Below are positions 9,916 through 20,949 of a stretch of DNA of 64,000 nucleotides, piece by piece. Numbering within the stretch: the first letter of the stretch is position 1; every line of letters starts with the position of its first letter. The notes beneath the pieces are model-generated. The model saw only the letters and a list, made by a program, of their open reading frames with translations. It was not told where the DNA came from and did no database searches. The position numbers were made by a program, and so were the translations under genes. Location: positions 143,309,976 to 143,373,975 of the forward strand of contig NC_081413.1 of the NCBI RefSeq assembly GCF_030272615.1, given 5' to 3'. This DNA comes from Cryptomeria japonica (Eukaryota; Streptophyta; Pinopsida; Cupressales; Cupressaceae).

Positions 9916-12900
9916 TTAATCTTCTAGTGTCTTTAGTCCTGGAACAAGTGCCTCTAAAATATCTTTTCTCAAAGAGATGAGGATGTCAAGTTTTGGACCA
10001 AGTCTGCATTTCAGTTCCTTAGCCTTGAACTTTATTCTTTCCTTCTCTTTTTCAAATTTTTCAATTTGCTCCTGAAAACCTGTTATCTTCAGCTCAATAA
10101 CCGATAAGGGTTCTAATGAACCGATGATATTATCAGCAATATCATTTATTTCTTTCTACACTTTACTGATTTTCTTGTCTATATCCAATGTCAAAATATC
10201 AATGGGTTTCTATGTGTCCCATGCACTTCTTTATTGTCTCATCAAATAATTTCTCCTTTTCCTTGTTCATTTTCTCACTAAATGTCTCCTCATTAATCTG
10301 ATCAACTGTCAATAGGTTATTGGTGATATACTTAGACAATGTGTCTAATTGACTCAAAGAATCTTTATTGTCCACATTGCACTTGGGTGCAATCAATTTC
10401 AATAAAGCAATCATATCATCAATAGCCTTATATGCAAGTGCATTGCAATCTGTGATTTTCTTAATTGAATCCAATAATACCTCTGTTACATTGGTCGGTC
10501 TGAATTTTGTCAAGGAAGAACTAGATGATTGTCCAACTACCTTAACAATCTGCATTCCACCGGTGTGAGTAACCTCATTGCTTATGTTGACCTTAGGTAG
10601 GTCAATTTGTGTCTGCATCTCAACTAGCAAAGGCTTGGGTTTCTCGGTTGTTGCCGGTGGCACTATCTCTATCTCAACCTTTTTCTCTTCATGTTTCTCA
10701 GTGTGTTTCTCTGTGCTTTCTTTTGTCAGTTTCTCTGATGAAGTCTCAGTATTTACTGTTGGTTTCTCAGTATGCACTTCTGAATTGTCCATTGTCGGTG
10801 TCTCTAACTCTGTGGGTTTTTTAGTGTATGCATCAGTTACCATTCCAATACCAAGGGGATCAACTGATTGTTCAATATGTGTTTCAACCCTAATCTCAAT
10901 ATTTCCAACTGTATGCTCAACATGTGTTTCCATTTCAATATTCTCAGCCGGTGGCTCAGTTGCCACATCTTTCTTCTCATTTGTTTCTTTATCAACCACA
11001 ATATTTACCTCTTGTGTATCAATGTTCATTGTATATAGCACTTTAATATTAGGATTGGTGTCTTCATGTGTTGATTCCAACTCAACATTATCAGTAGCCG
11101 ATGGTGTATCAACAGTCTGTGCCGATGGAGTATCAAAAGAAGGATGGGGCAAGTTGTCTATCACTTTTATGCCTGGAGGTCCACCTACCTTGCCTTTACC
11201 TTTGTTCTTATCCTTTTGGTAAACTCTAAAAGCTTTGGGTCATTTAAGTTCTTCTTGCTTTTCTTTCTCTACAAAGAATATATCCCATTTATCTGTTGTC
11301 TCTTCAGATATTTCATTCACTCTGCCAGCCATTAAAGCTACATGTCGGTGACCAATGGAAAATACAGTCCTGTTTGCCTCACTTATCAGTTTGAATCAAT
11401 TTCTTCTGTTGATTTCACTGGGTGAACTGCAAGCAGTTTTTCTATCTTTATCTTCTTATCCAGTTCCACAATGGCTAATCTCTTTGCATCTAGTCTTCTA
11501 TACAAGTCGCTTGGTAAATCATCTACAACTTCTATCAAAAATTTCTTATATATGTCTAAGTGTAGAATGACACTGTTTTCTATGCTTTCCTTTTCTTCAT
11601 TGGTAAAAGTATTATACAATTTGCTAACATTAGACAAGTTTCCATCATCCATTATTTCATTCAAAACATTTTCTAAAGGAGGAATAACTTGTTTTTCTTT
11701 CTTCTTCCTTGGTGTCATTTTCTTTGTTGGGGGCCTTACTACCTGTTCTTTCCTTCTTGTTCTCTTAGGTGTAGGAGAGGGTACCGGTGAAGGTTTTCTT
11801 TTCCTTTCTACTCTCTTAAACTCAGCTAGGATTTCATTGTCAGGTGAAGTTCCAACCAGTGAAAGATGAGCTTCCGATTGTATCCCTTCCAGGTCACTTT
11901 CATTAATACCAATGATATTCAGTATGTTTTCCTTGATCTCTTTGGCCTGTTTAGTTGCTTTTCTGATAGATTATTCTTTTTTCTTCCTTCGTTTAAGGGT
12001 CTATACATTGCTCTCAATGGTTTTAGCATTTCCAAATATTTCCTCTTCAAGTTCTTTAGGAGCTTCAAGTAGGGCTTTAGCATATGTCTCAATTATGTTT
12101 TCATCTGCCTCATAACCCATTTATGTCACCCAAACAGTTCTAGGAACCACTGCTTCCATCCAGATTTCATCTTTCTTTATAACAAAACATATCTCTTTCT
12201 GATATTTGTCAGCTATGCTCTGAGATAGTCCTTCCCTAGTCTTCATTCTATCCTTAAATGCTTGAAAGTATTCAATTATGTTCCTTTCCCTATCATCTCC
12301 CATGTTGGTAAAGATATCCAAAAGTTGTTTGCCTACCGGTATATCAAAACCAAATTCTTTTCTACCTATACCGAGAACTTACTTAGTAATGTATAGCAAT
12401 AAGCACACAAGTAGATTACCAAATCTGAAAGTACCTTTCTTATCACCTTTAATTTTCTTTAGGTTGTCAATTAGTTCATCTTTTAACCATTCACATATGT
12501 CAATTTTAGTGTTACTGTTCACCATGTCATAAGCACTCCTGATACATAGACTAGAAGCAAAGTTTAATCTATTAGCATGTGTAGTCTTGTATCCTAGTAT
12601 CATGCTAATGAATCTGACATTTATATCTTTGACACCATTGACTCTCAAGGATCTGTTGTCATGGGTTGCACCGGTTAGGGTCATCATAGTTTTGTTTGGA
12701 ACTTTCTTAGTTTTATCAGGCCTGCTACTAGTGGAAGGTAAGCCAGTCACTGCCCTAACTACTTCTCTTGTAATCTTATGAATGGAGTCAAGCAAAAAGA
12801 ATTACCCATGAACTCTACTAAGCACAATTCTTAAAACTTCCTTGGGAAAATTAGGAATGCTAAGTATCTCCACTAAACCTAGGGTTTCAATTATCTTGTG

Positions 12901-13167
12901 TTCCGGTTTCACATTACCATTCTCATCACAAATTACAGTCCTATACATGTTCATTATCTCATCAGCACCAAGTTCCTCAATATGACAATGTATGTATATC
13001 CTAGGGTCTTTAGCATAAGCAACTCCTTTGGATATTTTAGAGAATGCTCCTAGGGTATCATCCTGCTTCGCTACTTCGGGTATGATTTTAAATATGAGCC
13101 TAGGGTGTTTAATCACTTCAATTACAATAGGGTTTGCAATGAATTCAGGTGCAGAGGAGGAAGCCAT
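9916..13167 (-). pseudogene. accessory ORF of C2, about 1080 codons, broken
   Basis: Begins at ATG 13167 in good context (MASSSAPEF) and can be followed to TAA at 9916-9918. One frame holds from 13167 to 11386 with stops at 12802, 12379, 12121, 12001 and about 11970; a frameshift near 11386 and another near 10204 continue it, with TGA near 11240 and TAG near 10150. Order: N-terminal globular part, a segment IHKITREVVRAVTGLP followed by EWLKDELIDNL and FRFGNLLVCLLLYI, a basic KR-rich part, a coiled-coil-like part (IDSN region), then a very long Thr/Glu/Val-rich low-complexity part with many TEKP/ETH repeats, and a C-terminal Lys/Glu coiled coil. It sits where SIRE-like elements carry an env-like ORF after pol, but no signal peptide or clear membrane segment is visible. 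Function unknown. Confidence 0.7.
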
Positions 13168-13469
13168 TTGATAAATACCTTAATCTGCCTTTAGTTTTGA
13201 ATGCTTGAAAGATTTTGCTTCACTTCTCACTGTGGATGCCTTCGCTTGGGTTTTCGTGCTCTTAGGAAATTTGAATGCTTGGTGAGTGAAAAGAGTGAAA
13301 AACACTTGCTTTATAATGTCATTTCCTTCACCTACCATAATAAATGCATGTCGGTTAAGTGAAAACTTAACTCATCTGCCGGTAAAGAAGCATTTCATCT
13401 TCTTACCATCAACCAAGGGTAAACTAGCATGATTTTCAATTAGTTGTCATATCCCCAAGAGATTTCTTT
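13168..13469 (-). other. untranslated interval between gag remnant and accessory ORF
   Basis: About 300 bases with no frame. It includes a TATAAAG box, and the accessory ATG follows in the context AAATGGCT, so it may act as a separate leader for the second ORF. No splice signals were confirmed. Confidence 0.45.
13309..13315 (-). promoter_or_regulatory. possible TATA box before accessory ORF
   Basis: Minus-strand TATAAAG about 145 bases upstream of the ATG at 13167. Single motif in AT-rich DNA, so weak. Confidence 0.25.
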
Positions 13470-14637
13470 TCAGTTAGATGAAGAATCTCTTGTCGATGGA
13501 GTGATACTTTTTTCTACCGGTGAAGGAATAGCCAAATCAATATTCTGATATGTCTTTCTAATCCATTGTTTTGAAAATTCTTGCTTTACCTCATCAACCT
13601 TTTCTTTACCTTTCAAACTGGGTCCTTTTTTATTTGCCGGTGATGCCTTACTTCTACAAAGTTTTGCAATATGTCCAATCTTGTTACAAGCATAACAAGT
13701 CACATTGTTTTTTCTGAATAGCTTTTCCATATCCTATGTCGGTATGTGTTCTGCATTGGTTAGATAAGTGTCCAAACCTTCCACAAACATAACATCTTAC
13801 ATTCATTCTGCAATTTTCTTAATTATAACCAATTTTGTTGCATTTAGAACATTGACTAGTGGGTGCATTAGTGTTCTGATAGTTTCTAGATTTACACTGA
13901 TTTTCTCTATGATGATACTTGTTACAGTTAAAGAATTTCCCATTAAATTTGTAGGCATTAGGTTGTCTTACCGGTTTACTATGATCATGATTGTTTGTAG
14001 TACTGGAGCTTTCACCAACTTCAAAGCCAAGTCCATTAGTATCTCCATTAGGTTTCTGATTTTTCAGCATATCATCAAGTTCTTCTGAATTTTTCTTAAA
14101 TTTTTCTTTATGTTGATTTGTAGTAGCCGACTCATTTTCCAAGAAATCCTTTTGTCTCATGAGTTCAGTTTTATCATGTTCCAAGTGAATCAGATCTATT
14201 TTGAACATATCATTTTCATGACTGAGTCTTAGATTTTCATTTCCAGCATCATTGATTCTCCTAGCCAAGTCATCTTCATTCTTCTTTCTATCTTCAGTGT
14301 CTTTACAAAATCTCATAGTCATATCTTGTATCTCATTCCTAAAGGTCATGTTTTCTTGCTTCATCTTGCTTACAAGATCATTAAGAGTTTCCTTTTCATC
14401 ATCATCACTCTGTATCTTCTCATGAAGTTCTCTTCTTTTGCTTCTAGCAATAGTAAGATTCTCCTGAAGTCCTTGAATGATTTCTTGTGCAGCCTTCAGA
14501 TTATCTTCAAGTTTGATATTCTTCAACTTTTTTGCATCATAATCTGCAAGAGCTATTTCCAATTGCTTTCTCAAGTTATCCATCTGTACTGGTGTCAAAA
14601 TCTCCCTCAAGTTGTTAGGCTTTTGAAAAAATAGGAC
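13470..14637 (-). pseudogene. copia gag C-terminal half, broken
   Basis: Starts directly after the PBS with no start codon, so the N-terminal capsid part is missing. Residues from NNLREILTPVQMDNL onward form a long coiled coil (heptads of Leu/Ile with many Lys/Glu) of about 170 residues, followed by nucleocapsid-like zinc knuckles: CNKYHHRENQC (degenerate), CSKCNKIGYN, CYVCGRFGHLSNQC (about 13790-13750) and CYACNKIGHIAKLC (about 13697-13656). The last two have full CX2CX4HX4C spacing. A stop after KIGYN and a frameshift near 13735 break it. In intact elements pol would follow; here a leader and the accessory ORF follow. Role: RNA packaging and particle assembly. Confidence 0.75.
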
Positions 14638-14654
14638 TAGGCTCTAATACCAAT
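14638..14654 (-). other. primer binding site of C2
   Basis: Minus-strand TTGGTATTAGAGCC right after the 5' LTR. Plant copia PBS is TGGTATCAGAGC, complementary to initiator Met tRNA; here one C has become T. Confidence 0.85.
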
Positions 14655-15424
14655 TTTTAGGATTCCCAAAGATACTGAGAGTGGGGGTGAATCCGTATCT
14701 AACTGGTTTACAGATTTTCTGATCTTATTAAACAAATTGCATTCCAAAATAGTGTACTGATAAACAAGAATTAATGCAGTAAATATGAACAATAAGCACA
14801 ACATAGAAAGCACACCATAACATAAGATTTTTAACGAGGAAACCCGATGTGGGAAAAACCTCGGTGGGATTCGTGACCCACAATATTCACTCACTGGCCA
14901 ATGAATGGATATTACTTACAATAGGGGTCTGCACATGCAAGAAGGCCAACTGCCTAAAGCTCACTGCTTAATTACAAAAGGAAGTCTCACTGACTTACAA
15001 AATGGATTATACAAATCCAATATAATGTACTGCTTCAGTTCAACATCTGCTATGCCAAGCTCAGTACCGGTTTAAGCTCATACAATAACCATAAACCTTA
15101 CTCCAAAATTTGTCTTAATATTCACACATTACTTCTACAATAATCTTCCCATGTTCATATCTTCCTATTTCATAAAAAATCTACAAGATCTCATACTTAT
15201 TACAATACGCATTCTCAGCTTACAAAAAGATATTACAATTAAATACAAAATGCAATAATCAAAATCTTGTCAGCTAGGGTGTTGGTAATCATCTTTGTTG
15301 CTGCCGGTAAACTATCTGCCAGTGTAGAGTCTGTCGGTGTCGGTGCCATAGGATTGCAAGGTTGTCATCAATGACAATACCTTCAATCACCTACAATTTC
15401 TCATTGGAGTGTGCAATGCCAACA
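14655..15424 (-). repeat. 5' LTR of copia C2
   Basis: 770 bp, same sequence as 8818-9579 apart from about 6 percent differences and small indels. The outer end (TGTTGGCATTG, minus) is intact; the inner end reads CCTAAAA instead of CCTAACA, a mutation of the terminal CA. Confidence 0.9.
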
Positions 15425-15599
15425 GTAACCTTCATGTCTCCTCAGGCATTTAATGCCTCTTGCATCTCCTCTCAATCCATATCTTGTTGACAATTGTCAC
15501 CATTTCATTGGTGAAAATTGTAAACATGAGTTGAGTAACTTTCAATCCTAACCCTTGTTGAGATTATTCAATCTTAACCATCCATTTCCCTATTTTCCC

Positions 15600-15608
15600 T
15601 ATAAATAG
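15600..15608 (+). promoter_or_regulatory. TATA box, 5' LTR of G1
   Basis: CCCTATAAATAGAG in the right arm of the LTR, about 490 bases before its end. The same site is conserved in the 3' LTR (29620-29628) and in G3 (51682-51690), which supports it as the element promoter. The nested copia inserted upstream of it. Confidence 0.7.
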
Positions 15609-16095
15609 AGCTCACATTTCTCATTCTCCATATCAAATTTTCATGCATCTACATTATCGTCTAATTTACTAGGCATTTTAGCCTCTCTTTGTTAAAATAT
15701 CATCATAAACATTTAGAAGCATTTCATTTCATATCATAGAATATTCATGCTAGCATATCATGTTAGGATAATTTGTTAATCTCATTATCATATCACTATC
15801 TTCCTCTTAACTTAATCATCATATCTTTTACCATATAATATAGATCTTAGAATGCATTCATGCATATAGATCACAATATCACTCATTTTTGGAGTTGTCA
15901 TTCCTAAGTCATTTGCTCAATGATCTGAGTGCAAAACATTGGCTTAAGGGATCCTATGAGATAGAGAACAATGGTAGACCCCTTGGGAAGTTAAATTAGT
16001 TTAAATTAGTTTATAGTTACACTAAGAGTCTCTTTGGTATGTAGGTCATTTGATCTCAATTTATACGTTTTGATTGCCACATTTTCCCACATACA

Positions 16096-16120
16096 TCTTT
16101 GGTGCCCATCGTGGGGCACG
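16096..16120 (+). other. primer binding site-like, G1
   Basis: TTTGGTGCCCATCGTGGGGC follows the LTR end; G3 has TGGTGCCCACCATGGGGC at the same place. The CCCAYCRTGGGG part is palindromic. Cognate tRNA not identified. Confidence 0.6.
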
Positions 16121-16175
16121 TCCCCAAAAATAACATCATTTTTTTTGCAGGTTGAAGATTGCAATCATGCCAGAA

Positions 16176-16402
16176 CACTCATTTAGCACATCAGAGACAT
16201 ATTGTAGTGCGTCTGCGGTCAACTTTAGTGCATCCATCTCATTGTTTAGCACATAGGAACCATCTCTCAACGCATTTAATCTTTTTTTAGCGCATAACCT
16301 TTTCTAATATCTCAGCACGTAGGAGTATGAGATTAGTACTTCCAGGCATCAAAGTAGCGCATCGGGTTTATTTTTGGTGCATCAGTCCCATATTTTAGCA
16401 CA
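16176..16402 (+). repeat. word array A of G1 (TAGCGCAT type)
   Basis: The octamer TAGCGCAT and one-base variants (TAGCACAT, TAGTGCAT, TAGTGCGT) recur every 15-35 bases, separated by unrelated sequence. The same word fills the same leader position in G3 (52273-52530). Not a tandem repeat; the spacers do not match one another. Confidence 0.75.
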
Positions 16403-17100
16403 TAGACCAGACAAAGAGCAAAATCTTTGTAACAGAAACATAATTTAGGCTTGTGAATCCTACCATCATGATTTTATTTTTTGCTAACTAATTGTGTGCA
16501 AGTTCTAACATTTGTGTGCAGGAACAGAAGGAATTAGTTTAGTTTTCTTTGCTTTCTTTCAAAGTTAGTAAAAATAGCTCATCTTTTCTTTTTATTGCAA
16601 AATTTTAAAATGGATCTCACCTTTTCTTTTGGGGTTTAAAATAGACTTCATGCTTTTCTTTTGGGGTTTAAAATAGACTTCATGCTTTTCTTTTGGTTAT
16701 TAAAACAAGACTCGATCTTTTCTTTCTTGCATGAATAAAAAGAACAAACTCAAATCCTTTTTATGCAAGTTAGGATAACGTTTCTTTGGGCTTTAAAAAG
16801 AACAAATACAACTTTCCAATTTTGCAAAAAGGGTTAAAATTGAACATCACTTTCCTTTGCTCATTAAAACGGACTTCACCTTTGTTTTGGAAGCTTAAAA
16901 ATAACCTTCACATTTCTATTTCAAAAGCTTTCAAAATTAAAATCGTTGTTGTTTACATTGGCGATTCATTTTGTTGACAAGGGTTTACTTTCAAAAGTTC
17001 AAAATTTTTGCTATCTTCACACATTGCTATATTGAGTTAAAAAGAACCACATGTCTTATGAATAGATCTTTAGAAAACAACTACGATATTGGATAAAAAG
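16403..17100 (+). repeat. leader with TTTTGG...TTAAAA repeats
   Basis: A 32-base unit (CTTTTCTTTTGGGGTTTAAA then ATAGACTTCATG) occurs at 16621-16652 and 16653-16684 and decays into further copies ending TTAAAAAGAAC up to about 17050. G3 has equivalent copies at 52745-53110. No coding content. Confidence 0.65.
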
Positions 17101-17106
17101 AAAGTG

Positions 17107-17700
17107 TGTATTTTGTGTCTCGAAAATGGTAGGCATATTCTCTCCCCTTAACTGGGTGACCAAAAAGCCAAACCCACTCTTTAAATGCTTTCTTTACTTC
17201 AAGTATCTTACATCCTTTAGAGGGCCTACCTTCCCAAATCCTCGAAAGGGATGGTGTGAAGGGTATGACCCAAGTGGGAAACGGCTTTATCGCCAAGTAT
17301 TCCAACCCACTATAAACAAATATGGAGGCTGATGAAAATTGCCTCCAATGGTTTTGCTTAGCATTAAGTCTTCCCCTAGTATCTTTAAGATACGTAAAGC
17401 CTTTGTTCTAAAGGTTGGGAAGCCTCCTAAGGGAGTTTATCACTGAAGACCGAATGGAAGCCTAATTAAAAACCATAGAAGTAGAAGCTTTGAGTCGAGT
17501 CAGTTACCAAACATTGCCAATATCATAGTGCAAGGGTGGGGAAGATTCGCCTCCAAGATTACTCACAAGGGGGTGACAAGGTTTTTTGAGCTAACGAAGT
17601 ATTGAGACTAGTGAGCTATGATATTGTTAATGAACTTTGAATAAAGATTCTTCTTGATATGTCTTCTTTGTAATCTAAACCAATGAAAACATCAGGGATT
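17107..17700 (+). other. conserved structured leader block, G1
   Basis: A non-coding block matched over its length by G3 (53184-53880) and in part by the different element G4 (about 59150-59360). Landmarks: CCTTAACTGGGTGACC, CCTTTAGAGGGCCTACC, a small hairpin at 17238-17252, the 39-nt hairpin 17273-17311 (AGTGGG...CCCACT), GCCTTTGTTCTAAAGGTTGG and CTTTGAGTCGAGTCAGT. Conservation outside coding sequence and paired ends suggest an RNA element such as packaging or translation control; that is inference. Confidence 0.65.
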
Positions 17701-17839
17701 TGAAAACATCCTCAAAAGAACATACACTATTTGTTAGCATAGGCAAATTGTTACTGCTTTGTCTATTATGTTTTCAAGTCATTTTAAAAAAAATCATCCG
17801 TCAAAACACAAAAATCATTTCTCAACATCTCATCAAAGT

Positions 17840-18225
17840 TATCAGGACAGTTAGCACATGGGAGCAACACCCTAGCGCATATCGACCATCAGATAGCATA
17901 TTTCAACCAACAATTAGTGCTTCCATCACTCACATTAGTGCATAATTAGTATAATATTGGTGAAAACTTAGACAACGCTTGCCAACAACATTGTAGTGCA
18001 TTGGAGCATCAGCCTAGCGCATATGAACCATAGTATAGCACATTTAGACCAAACATTAGTGCTTAAGTGAGACATATTAGCGCATAACCTTTTCAACCTT
18101 TGTGATAATAGACAGTAAGAAATAGTGCATTTGACGGATATCATAGTGTATCTGGAATATTCTTTATCGCTTTGGGGTCATTATTTAGCGCATCAGGGCT
18201 CTGTTCTAGTGCATGATCAAAATTG
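17840..18225 (+). repeat. word array B of G1 (TAGCGCAT type)
   Basis: I count 14 matches to TAG[CT][GA][CT][AT]T-like words in this stretch, for example TAGCGCAT at about 17874, 18014, 18079 and 18187, with the same word as array A. It lies between the structured block and gag, as in G3 (54031-54402). Confidence 0.75.
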
Positions 18226-18812
18226 GCAAAAAACCTGAGAGAAAACAAGCCATCTTGTGAAATTTTCATCAACATTTTTGGATACCCTTTTAGGTCCTTT
18301 GATAAATCTAACACAAAAAGGAAAAATTGCAAAGGATCATAAGTGAGAGAAAATTCCAAATCCAACTAAGCACCCTTGGAAAGGGATATCAAATCTTCAA
18401 CTATCTTAAGATCAGATTTCATCCAACGAGATTAAGGAGTATCAAAAACAGTGATCAAAGGTTTAACCATACAACAAATCCTATCAAAACAAATACATAG
18501 TTAAGATCTCAAGTTGTCAAATTAAGTTTCTAAATCATGAAACTTGACTCATATCATTTGGCACACTTTGTTGTAACGGTGAATCAAACTAAACCTTTAC
18601 TTGACAAGTAGACTTGAGTATCCAAAACAAAGTATCCATCCAACATCAACAATCAGCATTGATCATTTGTGTATGACCACTCCCCGTATTTTGAGAAGAA
18701 GAAGTCTTCATCAAAAGACTAAGTTGAAGAAGAGACAGCCTAGTTCTAAGGCACTTATCAAGAGGAGTAAATTTCTCTATATCAATCATCACATCATGTT
18801 TTCTTATGTCAT
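18226..18812 (+). other. leader just before gag, G1
   Basis: No clear ORF of its own. From about 18650 it aligns with G3 from about 54840 (CCACTCCCCGTATTTTGAG versus GCACTCCTCATATTTTGAG), so it is part of the family's leader. Confidence 0.55.
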
Positions 18813-20949
18813 ATGCGGTTGTATATCCAAAGAAAAACCAATGAATTTGACAAAGAGCCTTTGAGAAGTAGGGCTTACAATCAGAAAGCAGCATTCAACC
18901 AACACCTTAATAGTGGAGGAAGGATTAATCCCGCCTTGTTTCCAAAGTTTCTTGTCACTTACAATGAAGCTCGGCCTAAGCCACCAACTCCACCAAGAAC
19001 CCCAATAGAAGAAGAGGAATTCTTTACTATAGAGATATATTGATGCTCGTTGTCACTCGATCTCAGAAAAAGAAAGAGAAAGAATCACAACCAAAATCAA
19101 GCATGAGTCATAAAGAGTCCAATTCTTTTGAAGAATATACAAATATGGGAGAAATAGAGATCACCGAAGAGCTTCTCCAAGAATGCCAAGAGAATGCTGC
19201 TTTCCAAAAACTCATAGAAAGGCTTAGAGAATCAGATAAGCAAAAATATCTCCCCATGCTAACTAGTAAAGGAGTCAATATTCCTGTAGATTTTGACATA
19301 GAAAATTTAAGGAATATTGATGAGAGAATCTCATGAACAAGAGAAAGGACTTATACTTGCAAAAATCAAGGAGAGGAAACGCATGATCAAGACAACACAT
19401 GCAATCGAGATCACACCCATGAACAAGATAACACTCACGAAAAAGACAATACTCGTGATCATGACAATCTTAATGAACAAGGGGAAGCTCACCATCAAAG
19501 GACCAATGTGACCCTAGCTATTATTATACAACAACTCCAAGCACTCCAACAACAAATGCAGGACATGAAACAAGTGTCCACAATAAGATACTCATTGAAG
19601 GACATTTGTCCTTATTCTTTTGATAGGAGATTAAACATCGTACCTTTTCCCCCAAATTCAGATATACCAAAGTATGACAAATACAATGATAAGAGTGATC
19701 CCCATGATCACGTTCAAGAATTTTGTACTATGAACCTGGAGTTTTATCACAATGATACATACCTGATGAGACTATTCCCAAGAAGTTTGGGAGGGCAAAA
19801 AATGGAGTGGTTGTCAAAACTCACACCTCCCATCAAATCATTTGATAAGTTGGTGAATAAATTCATAACACAATACTCCTACAATATTCAACATGAGGTT
19901 GCCATGCTTGATGTATGCAATACAAAGCAGAAAAACAATGAAACATTCATGGTGTTCCTTCAATGATGGAGGCACATGGTCTCAAGGTACCCATGAGATG
20001 TACCTGAAAAGGAAAAGATGGAAATCTTCATAGAAAACTTAAATAGTGAATGAGTTATCACCTCAAACTACAATGTATACCATCTTTTGTAAAATTAATA
20101 GAGAACATTATCCAAGTAGAGGAGGCTTCCATCAAGAAAGGGACCTTGAATTTCTTCAAGGAAGGTGTTAGTTCGTCAATCAATAACACCTTTAACAATC
20201 AATACAATAACAACAACTCGGACAAGTCCAAATTTTGGACTAGAAACAAAAATGTTGTTAATGAAGGGGTAGTCAATGCCAACAATTTAAAGTCTAAACA
20301 ACCAGTGTTGGCTTTATCAGGTAACACATTATCCAACACTTATCTAAGAAATACACATCAAGGCACTAACAATTATCAACGTCCTACCAACCAAGGAGCA
20401 TCAACATCAAGCAACAACAATCACCAAGGCAACAACAACAACAACCCGGGGAACAACACAAATCAAAGAGGAAACATTAACACTCCCCCGTATCGAAGAA
20501 TATACACCCCATTGGGACAAACCTTGGAATCAAAATTTTGAGAACTATTGGCAAATAATATCATCACATTGCCAGTCACAAGCAACTTTGAACCCCAAGT
20601 CAAACCACCATGGTGGAATGACTCACATTATTGTGATTATCATCGAAACAAGGGGCATAGATCAAATGATTGCATAAGGTTGAAGAACCTAGTTCAAGAT
20701 ATGATAGACAAGGGAGACTTAACAGTCGATGGTCATAAAACCTATGGTGACCATGAAGCTTTCAAAAATCCTCTTCCTAATTATGACAAGGGAGGAGCAT
20801 CAATGTCAAACAACAATAAAGGACATCGTATCAATCACATATACGAAAACACCATCAATCACATATTGGCATATGATAATCAAGCGAATGTCATAAAAAT
20901 CAAAGACAAACAAGAACATGCATCGATAAATGTGACAACAAGGGCTTGA
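18813..20949 (+). pseudogene. Tat-like gag, broken
   Basis: Likely start is ATG 18813 (MRLYIQRKTNEFDKEPLRSRA), because G3 keeps MRLYLQDKSNEFEKEPLRSRA at 55015. A frame change near 19041 (TGATG) leads into LVVTRSQKKK; a TGA at 19334 follows. The capsid-like core has DRRLNIVPFPPNSDIPKYDKY, FPRSLGGQKMEWLSKLTPPI, LVNKFITQYSYNIQHEVAML and VPEKEKMEIFIENLN (retrotransposon gag domain). A one-base loss near 20049 relative to G3 shifts the frame. A long Asn/Gln-rich stretch follows, then the knuckle-like CDYHRNKGHRSNDC (about 20632-20673) with C-H-H-C at CX2CX4HX4C spacing. TGA at 20539 replaces a CGA kept in G3. Confidence 0.88.

Larger units (their letters stand above)
8813..15429 (-). mobile_element. 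non-autonomous copia-type element C2, no pol
   Basis: Minus-strand element 15424-8818 (6607 bp) with LTRs of 770 and 762 bp, target duplication GTAAC on both sides (8813-8817, 15425-15429), PBS complementary to initiator Met tRNA and a PPT. Inside are only a truncated gag and a long accessory ORF; protease, integrase, RT and RNase H are absent. The two LTRs differ at roughly 6 percent over the first 470 bases by eye. The target is proven by the sister LTR, where the uninterrupted site CTAAGGTAACCTTCATG is present near 29441. SIRE/Maximus affiliation is a guess from PBS, gag coiled coil and zinc knuckles. Confidence 0.9.
8011..16095 (+). repeat. 5' LTR of G1, interrupted by copia C2
   Basis: Starts TGTAGATGTATAAAT and ends CCCACATACA. 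Without the nested element and its duplicated target it is about 1473 bp, against 1470 bp for the 3' LTR; the first 250 bases differ by roughly 5 percent by eye plus a small indel. The U3 part is rich in TTTAATTAAAT words; the TATA box is at 15600. Left arm 8011-8817, right arm 15425-16095. Confidence 0.93.

Noticed and set aside
10578-11222. Long plus-strand open frame of Ser/Val/Cys-rich composition
   Set aside because: It is the antisense of the Thr/Glu-rich accessory ORF of the minus-strand copia element; the minus frame fits position and direction.
16176-18225. Spaced repeats reminiscent of a CRISPR array
   Set aside because: Words are only 8 bases, degenerate, with irregular spacers, and lie in the leader of a eukaryotic retrotransposon with no cas-like genes.
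19041-19045. TGATG stop-start overlap as a reinitiation signal before gag
   Set aside because: In G3 the same two segments are in one frame from ATG 55015, so the overlap in G1 is best explained as a frameshift.
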